Source: an uncultured Lachnospiraceae bacterium
Lineage (GTDB): Bacteria; Bacillota; Clostridia; Lachnospirales; Lachnospiraceae
Length of the DNA stretch: 63,828 nucleotides
Direction: 5' to 3'
Assembly: GCA_900317475.1 (NCBI GenBank)
Contig: ONGY01000019.1
Span: 1 to 63,828, forward strand
Made by a program: the position numbers and the translations under genes
Shown here: positions 1 to 9,055 of the stretch, piece after piece
Position numbering within the stretch: position 1 is the first letter of the stretch
Layout of the letters: the number at the start of each line of letters is the position of its first letter
The notes under the pieces: model-generated
Database searches by the model: none
Told to the model about the DNA's origin: nothing
What the model saw: only the letters and a program-made list of their open reading frames with translations

Positions 1-449
1 GCATTCAGACCGACCATTTCCATGAGGTGCATGATTTTATCGTGGCGGTCCTGTTTTGTCGTGTAGAGATGATGGATATCCAGAGGCTCACCGATGATAT
101 CCTCGACGGTCATACGCGGATTCAGGGATGAATACGGGTCCTGGAATACCATCTGCATCTGGCGGCGCAGAGGATAAATATTCTTGTCCGTGACAAGCTC
201 ACCGTCAAAATAGAACTCTCCGCCGGTCGGTTTGTAGAGCCGGAGCAGCGTCCGTCCCACAGTCGTCTTGCCGCATCCAGACTCTCCGACAAGTCCGAGT
301 GTCTTGCCGGCTTCAATATTGAAGGAGACGCCGTCGACAGCCTTGAGGGGAGTCGTCTTGAAGAATCCTGTCTTGATCGGGAAGTATTCCTTGAGGTCTT
401 TTACCTCAACGAGATATTTGCTTTTCTTTTTTGTCTCCGTCTCTCCCAT
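1..449 (-). CDS. oppF: Oligopeptide ABC transporter ATP-binding protein OppF (partial, N-terminal part)
   Basis: This is the second ATPase of an oligopeptide importer, acting at the inner face of the membrane with OppD. About 149 residues are visible; the C-terminal half lies beyond base 1. The protein begins MGETETKKK and shows a Walker A motif GESGCGKTT near residue 55 and the Q-loop FQDPYSSLNPRM typical of the OppF/DppF family. The ATG at 449 overlaps the oppD stop codon (TAATG), so translation is probably coupled. The ligand-binding lipoprotein OppA is not in the window. Family assignment is firm; the substrate (oligopeptide or dipeptide) is inferred from the family and the operon. Confidence 0.9.
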   Translation of the reverse strand, partial: MGETETKKKSKYLVEVKDLKEYFPIKTGFFKTTPLKAVDGVSFNIEAGKTLGLVGESGCGKTTVGRTLLRLYKPTGGEFYFDGELVTDKNIYPLRRQMQMVFQDPYSSLNPRMTVEDIIGEPLDIHHLYTTKQDRHDKIMHLMEMVGLN

Positions 450-1573
450 TACGCCTTTACCTCCCCGGAAGCGGCCGAAATGTTCTCCACAATCTTTCCG
501 TCCGCAGTTTCACTGAAGCGGCCTTCCTCTTCCAGTTCTTTCTTCACATTCATCCAGCAGGATGCATAATGTCCGTCCGGCATCTGCATCTCCTCCGGCT
601 GCTCGGTCAGGCAGATTTCCATTGCCTTATCACAGCGCGGGCAGAATGCACATCCCTTGGGCATCTTCAGCATATTGATCGGGGTGCCTCCGATGGGAAC
701 GAGCTTCTCATTCATATTATTGAGATTCGGAATCGAGCGGAGCAGACCCTTGGTATATTCATGGCATGGACGATAGAAAATATCATCCGCCGTTCCCCTC
801 TCGCAGACGCGGCCACCGTACATAACGATAATTTCATCGCACATCGAAGCGATGACACCGAGGTCATGCGTGACGAGAATAATTGCCATACCGAGTTTTT
901 TCTGAAGGTCTTTCATCAGGTCAAGGATCTGTGCCTGAATCGTCACGTCAAGAGCCGTCGTCGGCTCATCCGCGATCAGAATATCCGGCTCGCAGGCAAG
1001 AGCCATGGCGATCATGACTCTCTGGCGCATGCCCCCGGAAAGCTCGAACGGATACTGTTTGATTCTGCTCGCCGGCTCATTGACGCCGACCATCGTGAGG
1101 AGCTCAACCGCTCGCTTGTTGGCAGCTTCCTTCGTCTTGTACTGCGTGTGAAGCTGCAGTGCCTCGCGGAGCTGCCAGCCCACCGTGAAAACCGGATTCA
1201 GAGCAGTCATCGGATCCTGGAAGATAATCGAGCACTTGTTGCCGCGGAAATCTTCCATCTGTTTTTTTGTATACTTGAGAATATCCTGTCCCTTGTAGAG
1301 GATCTGTCCGCCGACGACCTTTCCGTTGTCGGAGAGAATCTGCATGATGGAATAGGCCGTCACCGATTTTCCGGAACCGGATTCGCCAACCACTCCGAGA
1401 ATCTTTCCTTTCTTCAGATTGAAGGAGACGCCGTTTACGGCATTGACGATACCGGACTCAGTCGTGAAAGCAGTGTGAAGATCCTTTACCTCGAGGATGT
1501 TGTCCTCATCATTCTCCCGGACCTTCTCTTCTACTTTTTCTTCATTCTCTTTTAAAGCTTCTGCTTCTGACAT
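449..1573 (-). CDS. oppD: Oligopeptide ABC transporter ATP-binding protein OppD
   Basis: This ATPase subunit of the peptide importer has Walker A GESGSGKS near residue 60, the signature LSGGMRQRV, Walker B followed by [10 protein letters not shown], and the Cys-rich C-terminal oligopeptide/HPY extension ([11 protein letters not shown]) found in OppD/DppD. I chose the ATG at 1573 (MSEAEALKE) because an AAGGAAAG ribosome-binding site lies just upstream; the frame stays open to 1627 without a good site. The N terminus is an acidic, Glu-rich stretch of about 25 residues before the ATPase domain. It sits between oppC and oppF, in the order B-C-D-F. Confidence 0.92.
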   Translation of the reverse strand: MSEAEALKENEEKVEEKVRENDEDNILEVKDLHTAFTTESGIVNAVNGVSFNLKKGKILGVVGESGSGKSVTAYSIMQILSDNGKVVGGQILYKGQDILKYTKKQMEDFRGNKCSIIFQDPMTALNPVFTVGWQLREALQLHTQYKTKEAANKRAVELLTMVGVNEPASRIKQYPFELSGGMRQRVMIAMALACEPDILIADEPTTALDVTIQAQILDLMKDLQKKLGMAIILVTHDLGVIASMCDEIIVMYGGRVCERGTADDIFYRPCHEYTKGLLRSIPNLNNMNEKLVPIGGTPINMLKMPKGCAFCPRCDKAMEICLTEQPEEMQMPDGHYASCWMNVKKELEEEGRFSETADGKIVENISAASGEVKA

Positions 1574-1663
1574 TGACTTCTTTCCTTTCGAGAAAGCTTT
1601 TATCTTTTTCATCACCCGGAAATACATATCCGGACATGCCCTGCTGCACCCTGCTGTGCCCGA

Positions 1664-2743
1664 TCAGTTCTTCAGCTTCGGGTCAAACGCATCGCGCATT
1701 GCATCGCCGAGAAGGTTGAATGCAAGGCAGATGAGGATGATGGCAACTGCCGGGAAAACCAGCTTCCACGGATAAGACTGCATACCGGAGCGGGCCGTGT
1801 TGGCTAGTGCACCGAGAGAAGGCATCGGGACTGCAACGCCAAGTCCTACAAACGAAAGATAGGACTCCGTGAAAATGGCAGAAGGAATTTCCTGTGCAGT
1901 GCTGATGATGATGACAGACAGACAGTTCGGAAGAATATGTCTGCGGATGATTCTTCCGCCGGAAGCTCCCATTGATTTGGCGGCAAGAACATATTCGTTT
2001 TCCTTGATCGTGAGAATCTGACCGCGGACGAGACGTGCCATACCGACCCAGTACAGAAGGCCGAAGACAATGAACATTGAGACCATGTTCGTGCCAAGCT
2101 TTCCGATGATCGGCACACTCGAGAAATCGACTGTCTCACGAAGCACAACGGAGAGAAGGATGATCATCAGAAGATCCGGCAGAGAATAAATGATATCGAC
2201 AATACGCATCATGATCATATCGACCTTGCCGCCGCAGTAACCTGAGATCGAACCGTAGATGGTTCCGATAATCAGGACCATGAGACTTGCGAAAATACCG
2301 ACAAGGAAGGATACGCGCATACCATAGACGACACGGATAAAATAGTCCCTGGCGAGCTCATCGGTGCCGAAAATGTGCGGAAATACTGTCACGTTGTATT
2401 TCTGCATATATTCCTTTTCCATCGTGGAATACTGGAAAGGAGCCATGTTTGCAGCCGACTTGTCACGCACACCCTCGACGGTAATGATCTCCGAATAGCC
2501 GTACGGCACGATCATCGGAGCAAAAATCATAACGAGAATGATAAAAACAAGAATTACAAATGCGATGACGGCGATCGGGTTTTTACGAAGACGCCTCATG
2601 CCGTCGCGGAAGAAGGTTGAGGACTCGGCCATAACGTCCGCCTGACGCTTCTCCTCATCGGTCGCCTTCTCAAATTTTTTCGGATCCAGCTGCAGACTCA
2701 GAGGTTTTTTCTTTGGTGCAGGGATATCAAAATTCTTTGCCAT
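1664..2743 (-). CDS. oppC: Oligopeptide ABC transporter permease OppC
   Basis: This membrane permease subunit has 359 residues. A cytoplasmic N terminus of about 60 residues precedes the first membrane helix (VIAFVILVFIILVMIF). A soluble extracytoplasmic segment follows (residues about 80-125), then the five-helix permease core with the EAA-type loop AAKSMGASGGRIIRRHILPN that contacts the ATPases. This is the DppC/OppC architecture. The start has a GAAAGGGAAC site. OppB lies upstream across a spacer containing a 15-bp tandem repeat. Confidence 0.92.
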   Translation of the reverse strand: MAKNFDIPAPKKKPLSLQLDPKKFEKATDEEKRQADVMAESSTFFRDGMRRLRKNPIAVIAFVILVFIILVMIFAPMIVPYGYSEIITVEGVRDKSAANMAPFQYSTMEKEYMQKYNVTVFPHIFGTDELARDYFIRVVYGMRVSFLVGIFASLMVLIIGTIYGSISGYCGGKVDMIMMRIVDIIYSLPDLLMIILLSVVLRETVDFSSVPIIGKLGTNMVSMFIVFGLLYWVGMARLVRGQILTIKENEYVLAAKSMGASGGRIIRRHILPNCLSVIIISTAQEIPSAIFTESYLSFVGLGVAVPMPSLGALANTARSGMQSYPWKLVFPAVAIILICLAFNLLGDAMRDAFDPKLKN

Positions 2744-2789
2744 TGTGTTCCCTTTCTCATAGATCGGATAATTCTTCCGGCTGCGTTAA

Positions 2790-2828
2790 TCCGGATGCAC
2801 TGCATCCGGATGGACTGCATCCGGGTGC
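2790..2828. repeat. 15-bp tandem repeat between oppB and oppC
   Basis: Two adjacent 15-base units, TCCGGATGCACTGCA and TCCGGATGGACTGCA, differ at one base and are followed by a partial third copy starting TCCGGGTGC. They occupy the short spacer between oppB and oppC. Function unknown; they could shape an mRNA structure or simply be slippage products. Confidence 0.8.
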
Positions 2829-2859
2829 CGCGTATCGGAACAGACTGCGCAGATCGCTG

Positions 2860-3771
2860 TCATTCGAGCTTGATTCTCGGATCGATGATCTTATAAACAA
2901 TATCGGTGATAAGGTTCATCAGAATCATGATTGTCGCGAGGAAAATAGTGGTTCCCATGATCAGCGGATAATCACGGTTCGTGATGGAATCAACGAATTT
3001 CGATCCAAGTCCGCCGATGGTGAAGATTTTTTCAACAACGAGGGAACCGGTAAGAATCGAAGCGGTGAGCGGTCCGACATAAGTGACGACCGGTATGAGA
3101 GCATTGCGGAGGGTATGCACGAAAATGACCTTGGTCGGCTTTACGCCCTTCGCCCGTGCGGTGCGGACATAATCCTGACCGAGTGCATCCAGCATCGAGG
3201 TCTTGGTAAGACGGGTGATATAGGACATCGGCGGGAGCGAAAGCGCGATGACAGGCAGAATATAATTATGGCTTGTCGTGCTCCAGACAGGGACCCACTG
3301 CAGCTGGATACAGAACACCAGAAGCAGGAAGGATGCCATGACAAAGGAAGGCATCGCGGTAAACAGCGTGACGAAGAAAATAATGACATGATCCGGCCAT
3401 TTATTGCGGTTCAGAGCTGCCACACAGCCCAGAATCAGACCGAAGATAAGGGCCACCACGATGGCCATAAGACCGATTTTTGCCGATATCGGGAAGGACT
3501 CTCCGATGATCGTGCTGATCTCGCGGTTTGTCTTGAGAGAGACACCGAAATCACCGTGCAGAATACCGGTCATATAATTGATGAACTGTTGACCGAGCGG
3601 TTTATCAAGACCGTACCGGGCGTTCAATGCATCAATAACCGCCTGTGACTTTGCCTTCTCTCCATTAAAAGGCCCGCCGGGAATCGCATTCATGGAAAAG
3701 AATGTGATCAGGCAGACAAGGAAAAGTGTCACGACGGCAAGCAGCACACGTTTCACAATATATTTAGCCAA
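2860..3771 (-). CDS. oppB: Oligopeptide ABC transporter permease OppB
   Basis: This is the first permease gene of the importer, about 303 residues from a TTG start at 3771, which follows an AGTGAGG ribosome-binding site; this gives the usual OppB start LAKYIVKRVL. The frame is open to an ATG at 3822, but that adds an untypical leader. An N-terminal membrane helix is followed by the conserved PGGPF segment, the periplasmic domain and the EAA-type loop RTARAKGVKPTKVIFVHTLR. It is the first gene of oppBCDF, about 85 bases downstream of a good promoter. Confidence 0.9.
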   Translation of the reverse strand: MAKYIVKRVLLAVVTLFLVCLITFFSMNAIPGGPFNGEKAKSQAVIDALNARYGLDKPLGQQFINYMTGILHGDFGVSLKTNREISTIIGESFPISAKIGLMAIVVALIFGLILGCVAALNRNKWPDHVIIFFVTLFTAMPSFVMASFLLLVFCIQLQWVPVWSTTSHNYILPVIALSLPPMSYITRLTKTSMLDALGQDYVRTARAKGVKPTKVIFVHTLRNALIPVVTYVGPLTASILTGSLVVEKIFTIGGLGSKFVDSITNRDYPLIMGTTIFLATIMILMNLITDIVYKIIDPRIKLE

Positions 3772-3810
3772 CGGACTTACCTCACTTCTGTTGCATTCTG
3801 TCCACAGTAA

Positions 3811-3839
3811 ACACATGTCCATACAGTATGGACACGTGT
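3811..3839. promoter_or_regulatory. 29-bp near-perfect palindrome in the opp leader
   Basis: Arms ACACATGTCCATAC and GTATGGACACGTGT flank a single central base at 3825; 13 of 14 pairs are complementary. It lies between the opp -10 box and the oppB start, so it is either a dimeric repressor operator or an mRNA hairpin. No T-run follows it, so it is not a standard terminator. Confidence 0.6.
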
Positions 3840-3857
3840 ATACAGCAGATAAGAGGT

Positions 3858-3887
3858 TTTATACCACATTATTGGTGTGTTTTACAA
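3858..3887 (-). promoter_or_regulatory. Putative sigma-A promoter of oppBCDF
   Basis: On the minus strand, a -35 box TTGTAA (3887-3882) and a -10 box TATAAA (3863-3858) are separated by 18 bases. It is about 85 bases upstream of the oppB start. Confidence 0.6.
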
Positions 3888-3907
3888 GGGATTATGTTAA
3901 ATTGATG

Positions 3908-3922
3908 AATATTCAGAAAATC
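3908..3922. promoter_or_regulatory. CodY-box-like site upstream of the opp promoter
   Basis: AATATTCAGAAAATC matches the CodY consensus AATTTTCWGAAAATT at 13 of 15 positions. A second half site, CAGAAAATG, follows 8 bases later. It lies about 20 bases upstream of the -35 box of opp, a classical CodY-repressed operon in other Firmicutes, and also overlaps the 3' end of the lipoprotein gene. codY is present at 12.3 kb. Confidence 0.5.
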
Positions 3923-5237
3923 AGAAAATGCTTTTCTCGTCTGTAACCGCACCGTCCTCCACCATGAACTTCCAGAGGCTGTGGCCGGGAAGCCTATGCT
4001 CTGTCAGAAAATACGCCCCGTCTATGCGGGACATATAGTATGGGGTGCCTCCGCCGACGAAATAAGTGCTGTAAATATCCTGCACGGACTGCCCCGCCGG
4101 ATCCGTGAGCGCCTCGAGGGAACTTATGCGCAGGATGGTCGCATAATCCTGACTTCCCTCCGCATCTGTTGAAATCGTGGCAAAATACCCTTCACTGCTT
4201 CCCCAGGGAAAGTCCTCCTGCGTGTCGCTTCCATTTGCGTAAGCGGTTTCATCCGACGACTCCAGCACAGGCATGATCTGTACCATTCCGGCGTACTGCG
4301 ATGCAACCGGATATTCCGCGCGGACCGCAAGGTCCCCCAGATTGCACAGGATGACTGCCGGCGTGTCGCCCGATCCCGAAGTTCCGGCGACAAACAGAAT
4401 GGAGCTTCCCATAACCGTAAACGAACGCACATAGGTATTCTTCAGCCGCTCACAGGACCGCACCTCGGTGAGATACACCTTCGTATCGCCTTCTGCACGC
4501 CGGAAACAATAAAGTTCGCCGTTTTCCGAACTCCACACATAGAAGGTATCGGCGGTACTGTCGTAGACACTGAAGTGCGGGCGCGTCCCAATATCCGTGA
4601 AAACCTGAGAGCACTGCCAGATGCCGTTCTCATCCTTACAATATACAAGGACCCGGTTATTCTCCGTATCGTCGGCCAGAAGCACGGTCCCGTCCCCCGC
4701 GATTGTATGCGGCTGCTTCATGCCCTCGGCAGGAAGAACATTCCAGTCCGTCAGTTCTGAACTCTCCATGGTCTCTTCATCGCCGGAAAGATACAAAATC
4801 TGACTGTGATAGCAGTCGACAAGAAACCAATCCTCTCCTATTTTCTTGAGAATCGTAGGCACGGAAAGAGATGTATTTGTGTTTTTCCGGGTGTCGTCCG
4901 TTCCGGCATCGGACGGCACAGTTCCCTCTGAAATATAGGAATCGGTTTCCGGATCAAACGGCGGCTGCTTCTTATTCTCTGCTGAGGAAGAATCCTCCAG
5001 GATGACGTCTGCGGATTCCTTCTCCGCACTGTTATCATCCGCTCCGGAAACTTCCTCTCCTTCTGCTCCCGGACTGCCCGAAGAGAAAGAACCGCCTCCC
5101 GGCAGGCTGCACCCTCCAAGCGAGAGAATTGCCGCAGCACAAAGCATTGCCGCAGCAGCCCTTCTCAGAGCCTTTGCGCCGATATTTTGTTTTCGCTCTT
5201 TCCTCTTCGTACGATTAAAAGAAGCAGCTCTCTTCAT
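3921..5237 (-). CDS. Lipoprotein of unknown function, possible beta-propeller-like domain
   Basis: This is a 438-residue exported protein. A basic N terminus (KRTKRKERK) and an Ala-rich hydrophobic stretch lead to a lipobox LGGC near residue 43, so it should be lipid-anchored on the outer face of the membrane. A Ser/Glu/Asp-rich linker of about 75 residues follows. The rest is beta-rich with recurring short blocks (DWFLVDCYHSQILYL, HFSVYDSTADTFYVW, RSFTVMGSSILFV) that resemble propeller blades, but I cannot assign a family. It lies upstream of opp and reads in the same direction, with no terminator visible between. The ribosome-binding site at 5237 is weak, so the start is uncertain. Confidence 0.75.
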   Translation of the reverse strand: MKRAASFNRTKRKERKQNIGAKALRRAAAAMLCAAAILSLGGCSLPGGGSFSSGSPGAEGEEVSGADDNSAEKESADVILEDSSSAENKKQPPFDPETDSYISEGTVPSDAGTDDTRKNTNTSLSVPTILKKIGEDWFLVDCYHSQILYLSGDEETMESSELTDWNVLPAEGMKQPHTIAGDGTVLLADDTENNRVLVYCKDENGIWQCSQVFTDIGTRPHFSVYDSTADTFYVWSSENGELYCFRRAEGDTKVYLTEVRSCERLKNTYVRSFTVMGSSILFVAGTSGSGDTPAVILCNLGDLAVRAEYPVASQYAGMVQIMPVLESSDETAYANGSDTQEDFPWGSSEGYFATISTDAEGSQDYATILRISSLEALTDPAGQSVQDIYSTYFVGGGTPYYMSRIDGAYFLTEHRLPGHSLWKFMVEDGAVTDEKSIF

Positions 5238-5316
5238 TCTGCATTTTCATGTGGGCAGATCCGCGGCGAATCCGCCGTGTGTTCACGCCTTTATTATTCT
5301 GTGCGCTGCGCTGCAG

Positions 5317-5346
5317 CGTATACTCGGTGTTTTCACGCATTGACAA
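5317..5346 (-). promoter_or_regulatory. Putative promoter of the lipoprotein gene
   Basis: Minus-strand -35 TTGTCA (5346-5341) and -10 TATACG (5322-5317) are spaced 18 bases apart, about 80 bases upstream of the lipoprotein start. Confidence 0.45.
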
Positions 5347-5369
5347 TCCTGCATGCTCCACCGCTGCCG

Positions 5370-6299
5370 TCAGTCGTCAAAACCATGAATATCATTGATG
5401 CTGTACGGCGTCTTCTGATATACATAGTAATTGATCCAGTTTGCGTAGAGAAGGCTCGAGTGGGAACGCCACTGAAGATAAGGCTCCCTTTCCGGGTCAT
5501 CATCCGGGAAATAATTTTTCGGAAGCGCCGTGCCGAGTCCCTTTCCCCTGTCGCGCAGATACTCATCCCGAAGCGTGTAGCGGTCATATTCGGCGTGTCC
5601 GAAGATGAAGACCTGCCGTCCTCCCTGTGCGATGCACAGCAGCACTCCCGCCTCTTTTGATTCTGCCAGCACAGTCAGATCCTTACAGCCGTGGATCGCC
5701 TCTGCCGGCACCTCCGTGTAGCGGCTGTGCGGGATGAGAAAATAATCGTCAAAACCCCTGACGAGCGGTTCTTTTCTGTGATGAACCTCGTGTGGAAAGA
5801 TGCCGAAGAGTTTCTGCGGCAGAAGCACCTTTTCAAGGCCATAGTGATAGTAAAGAGCCGCCTGTGCACCCCAGCAAATATGGAACGTCGACGTTACGTG
5901 GGATTTCGACCACTCGAAGACCTCGCAGAGTTCCGGCCAATAGTCGACATCGCTGTATTCCAGCTTTTCAACCGGGGCCCCTGTGATGATCATGCCGTCG
6001 TATTTCCGGTCCTTCAGGTCCTCAAAAGTATAATAGAACTTATGAAGATGCGCACTCGAGGTGTGCGTGCTCTCATGTGTTCCCATGCGCATGAAAGTGA
6101 TGTCGAGCTGCAGCGGTGTATTCGAAAGCATCCGGAGAAGCTGAAGCTCCGTATCCTCCTTTTTCGGCATGAGATTCAGGATCAGAATCTGCAGTTCACG
6201 GATATCCTGATGAACAGCTCTCTCTTCATCGACGACGAAGAGATTCTCGCTTTCCAGTGTTTCCCGGACCGGCAGATCGTTCTGTACTTTGATGGGCAT
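5370..6299 (-). CDS. metA: Homoserine O-acetyltransferase (MetA family)
   Basis: This enzyme activates homoserine with an acyl-CoA, the first committed step to methionine. At 309 residues it has the family length. The catalytic cysteine is C142 in FHICWGAQAA, and the conserved HSRYTEVP and GHAEYDRYTL segments carry the His and Glu partners. Residue 111 is Glu (TGAPVEKLEY); in this family Glu111 selects acetyl-CoA whereas Gly111 selects succinyl-CoA, so an acetyltransferase is inferred. The start follows an AAGGAT site, 6 bases downstream of the ligA stop, making it the last gene of mecA-rluF-ligA-metA. No SAM riboswitch or T-box precedes it. Confidence 0.93.
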   Translation of the reverse strand: MPIKVQNDLPVRETLESENLFVVDEERAVHQDIRELQILILNLMPKKEDTELQLLRMLSNTPLQLDITFMRMGTHESTHTSSAHLHKFYYTFEDLKDRKYDGMIITGAPVEKLEYSDVDYWPELCEVFEWSKSHVTSTFHICWGAQAALYYHYGLEKVLLPQKLFGIFPHEVHHRKEPLVRGFDDYFLIPHSRYTEVPAEAIHGCKDLTVLAESKEAGVLLCIAQGGRQVFIFGHAEYDRYTLRDEYLRDRGKGLGTALPKNYFPDDDPEREPYLQWRSHSSLLYANWINYYVYQKTPYSINDIHGFDD

Positions 6300-6305
6300 G
6301 TGAAT

Positions 6306-8324
6306 TTATCCTTCCCTATGAATCATTTTGAGGAAATCTTCCTCCGTGATGACCGGAACACCAAGCTCTCCGGCCTTTGCGAGCTTGCTTCCCGCAGCCT
6401 CGCCGGCAATGAGATACGATGTTCTGCGGCTCACGCTGCCGGAGGCTTTTCCGCCGTTCTTTACAATGAGTTCGGTGATCTCATTCCGCCCGAGCGTCGG
6501 AAGCGTACCCGTGACGACAAATGTTTTTCCCTCCAGAACATCGCTTCCGCCGTCCTCTTTCCGAACGGCCATATTGACACCGGCTTTGCGAAAGCGCTCG
6601 AGAATCACTCTGTTATTTTCCTCATGGAAGAAGTCCAGAATGCACCGGGCCGTTGTCGCACCGATATCCGGAACTGCCAGCAGTTCCTCCTCACTTGCGC
6701 GGGAGAGCGCATCGATCGAGTCAAAACTCTGCATCAGAGTCCTTGCCGTGGACCGGCCGACATTCCGGATCGCCAGTCCCGTGAGGAAACGGTCCGGGGG
6801 ATTCTGCTTGGAATTCTCAATCTCACGAAGCAGCTTGTCCGTGTTTTTCTCCTTGCCGATGATTCCCTTCTCCACCAGCTCGCCGCGGTGCAGGTAAAGG
6901 TCATAGATATCCGCATAATTGGATAAGTATCCTTCCTTTACGAGCGCGTCGACAAGCAGATCGCCGAGACCCATGATGTTCATGGCGTCCCGGGATGCGA
7001 AATAGGCAATGGTTCTCGACACCTGTGCCGGGCAGGAAGGATTGATGCACCGAATGTCCGCCGTATCTTCTTCACGGATCAGGGGCTGCCCGCAGACCGG
7101 GCAGAGGGACGGAGCCTTATAGATTTCCTTCGGTTCCTCCACGCAGCCATCCAGTTTCGGAATGATTTCCCCGCTCTTGAAGAGCCTGTACTTTCCTCCG
7201 ACGCCGATATGCATCGAATCGATGTAATCCTGATTATGCAGCGTAGCCCGGGTTACGCTCGTCCCGCACAGGCGGGCCGGTCCGCCCGTTTCGCTGTCGT
7301 GAAATTCGCCGGTGAACGTGAGTTTTCCCGTGCGCCCGACATCAACGATGATGCGGTCCATTGTGACCGTACGTTCCTCAGGAGGATATTTATAGGCGAT
7401 GTGTCCGCTCGAATATTTCGTTCCCGCCGGAAAATCGCTGCGCCACGGTGTGTGATCAATTTTGACGACGGCACCGTCAATGTCATAATGCAGGCTGCCG
7501 CGTGACGCGCCGATTTCATCGATGGCAGACAGGATCTCATCGGCCGTGCTGCAGTTTCTGTGATAAACAACCGGGACACCCGCCCTGGCGAGAATATCGA
7601 GCGCCGCATCGTGTTCAGCCATAAAATCGGAAGGTCCGCGCTGCACGTTGAAGATGAACATCCGAAGACCCCGCTTCTTCGTGATTTTCGGGTCGAGCTG
7701 CCTCAGTGTGCCGGCCGCAAGATTTCTTGGATTGGCTGCGGTCTTCTTTCCTTCCGCCTCCTGTTCTTCATTGAAGCGGTCGAAATTCTCATGCGTCATA
7801 TAGACCTCTCCGCGAAGCTCCAAAGAGTCAAACGGAAGATCAATGGTTTTCGCGACGTCCGGAATCACCAGCGCATTCGCTGTTACATCCTCCCCGATAA
7901 GTCCGTCTCCGCGCGTCTCGGCAAGCCGGAGCGCAAGTTTTCCGGTATCCGGATCCTTCGCGTAGCGAAGAGACATGGAGAGCCCGTCGATTTTTTGTTC
8001 CACGGAAAACTTTGCTCCCGGATGCATCTGCTGCACCTTGTCCACCCAGTCGGTCACGTCTTCTTTGGTGAAGAGATCCTCGATCGAGAGCATCGGAACA
8101 TCATGTGTGACCTTAACGCCGGCCTCTCGCTTTGCCGTTCCGCCGATTTTCTGTGTCGGTGATTCGGGGGTAATCCACTCCGGATGTTCCTTTTCTGCCG
8201 CTTTCAGCTGAAGCATAAGCTGATCATATTCGTAATCGCTTATGGTAGGAGCATCCTGGTTGTAGTACCGGTCCATGTGCTCATCGATCGTTTTCTCAAG
8301 CTTCCTGTACTCTTCGTGTGTCAC
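6306..8324 (-). CDS. ligA: NAD+-dependent DNA ligase LigA
   Basis: LigA seals nicks during replication and repair. The 672 residues show the full domain order: an N-terminal Ia domain, the adenylation domain with the lysine of the KxDG motif (EQKIDG) near residue 115, an OB fold, a four-Cys zinc finger (CPVCGQ and CINPSCPAQ, about 405-430), helix-hairpin-helix repeats, and a C-terminal BRCT domain (GKTFVVTGTL) from about residue 590. The start is GTG at 8324, after an AGGAG site, overlapping the stop of the upstream pseudouridine synthase gene by 4 bases. Confidence 0.96.
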   Translation of the reverse strand: MTHEEYRKLEKTIDEHMDRYYNQDAPTISDYEYDQLMLQLKAAEKEHPEWITPESPTQKIGGTAKREAGVKVTHDVPMLSIEDLFTKEDVTDWVDKVQQMHPGAKFSVEQKIDGLSMSLRYAKDPDTGKLALRLAETRGDGLIGEDVTANALVIPDVAKTIDLPFDSLELRGEVYMTHENFDRFNEEQEAEGKKTAANPRNLAAGTLRQLDPKITKKRGLRMFIFNVQRGPSDFMAEHDAALDILARAGVPVVYHRNCSTADEILSAIDEIGASRGSLHYDIDGAVVKIDHTPWRSDFPAGTKYSSGHIAYKYPPEERTVTMDRIIVDVGRTGKLTFTGEFHDSETGGPARLCGTSVTRATLHNQDYIDSMHIGVGGKYRLFKSGEIIPKLDGCVEEPKEIYKAPSLCPVCGQPLIREEDTADIRCINPSCPAQVSRTIAYFASRDAMNIMGLGDLLVDALVKEGYLSNYADIYDLYLHRGELVEKGIIGKEKNTDKLLREIENSKQNPPDRFLTGLAIRNVGRSTARTLMQSFDSIDALSRASEEELLAVPDIGATTARCILDFFHEENNRVILERFRKAGVNMAVRKEDGGSDVLEGKTFVVTGTLPTLGRNEITELIVKNGGKASGSVSRRTSYLIAGEAAGSKLAKAGELGVPVITEEDFLKMIHREG

Positions 8325-9055
8325 CTTCTGCTCCTCCCGGAAAGTCCCGCCTCCCGGTAAAGTTCTCCAAGCTCATCTTCGGAAAGTTCCCGGATCTGCC
8401 CCGGCTTCATATCTCCCAGCGCAATGTTCAGAACCCGCACCCGCTTGAGACGTCTTACCTCATTTCCTCCGCAGGTTTTCACCATGCGCCGTATCTCACG
8501 GTTCAGGCCCTCCGTGAGGACGATGGAAAAAGTTTTATCGCCCAGACGTTCCACCTTTGCGGGTCTGGTCTTCACTCCGAGCTCTTTAAGAAAGATACCG
8601 GCGCGCATTCTTGCAAGGTCCGCATCGCTCATCCTGTGTTCTGTCCGGACGATGTATTCCTTCTCATGGCCGTTTGAACCGCGCATCATCGCTTCGATGA
8701 GCGCGCCGTCATTCGTCATGAGAAGCAGTCCCTCCGAATCCCGGTCCAGGCGGCCGGCGTAGGAAAGGCGCACCGGATAATGAAAGGCATCAGAAAGCGT
8801 CACCTTCGCGTGCGGATCCGAAGCAGTGCAGGTGACGCCGGCCGGTTTATAATATGCTACTGTTTTCTTTTTTGAAAGCGGACGGACTTCCCGCCCTCGG
8901 ACAGCAACCAGGTCTTTTCCATTCTCATCCACTTTGTCGCCGGGATGTGCGAGAACGCCGTTCACAGTGACCTCGCCAAGTCCGATCAGCCGGTCTGCTT
9001 CTCTGCGCGAACAGATCCCGCAGCCGGCAATATAAGCATTCAAACGTATACTCAT
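8321..9055 (-). CDS. RNA pseudouridine synthase, RluF/RluB-like
   Basis: This 244-residue enzyme converts specific uridines to pseudouridine in rRNA. An S4 RNA-binding domain lies at residues 1-60 (RLNAYIAGCGICSRREAD). The catalytic domain carries the active-site Asp in AGRLDRDSEGLLL, and the family segment EGLNREIRRM follows. The layout fits the RsuA/RluB/RluE/RluF family and looks closest to RluF, but the target nucleotide cannot be read from sequence. Its ATG overlaps the stop of mecA (ATGA) and its stop overlaps the ligA start, so the three are translationally coupled. Confidence 0.88.
   Translation of the reverse strand: MSIRLNAYIAGCGICSRREADRLIGLGEVTVNGVLAHPGDKVDENGKDLVAVRGREVRPLSKKKTVAYYKPAGVTCTASDPHAKVTLSDAFHYPVRLSYAGRLDRDSEGLLLMTNDGALIEAMMRGSNGHEKEYIVRTEHRMSDADLARMRAGIFLKELGVKTRPAKVERLGDKTFSIVLTEGLNREIRRMVKTCGGNEVRRLKRVRVLNIALGDMKPGQIRELSEDELGELYREAGLSGRSRR

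Noticed and set aside
6300..6305. SAM riboswitch or T-box before metA, cysS or pheA
   Set aside because: The available leaders are too short or lack the conserved elements (S-box core, T-box TGGN bulge); none seen.
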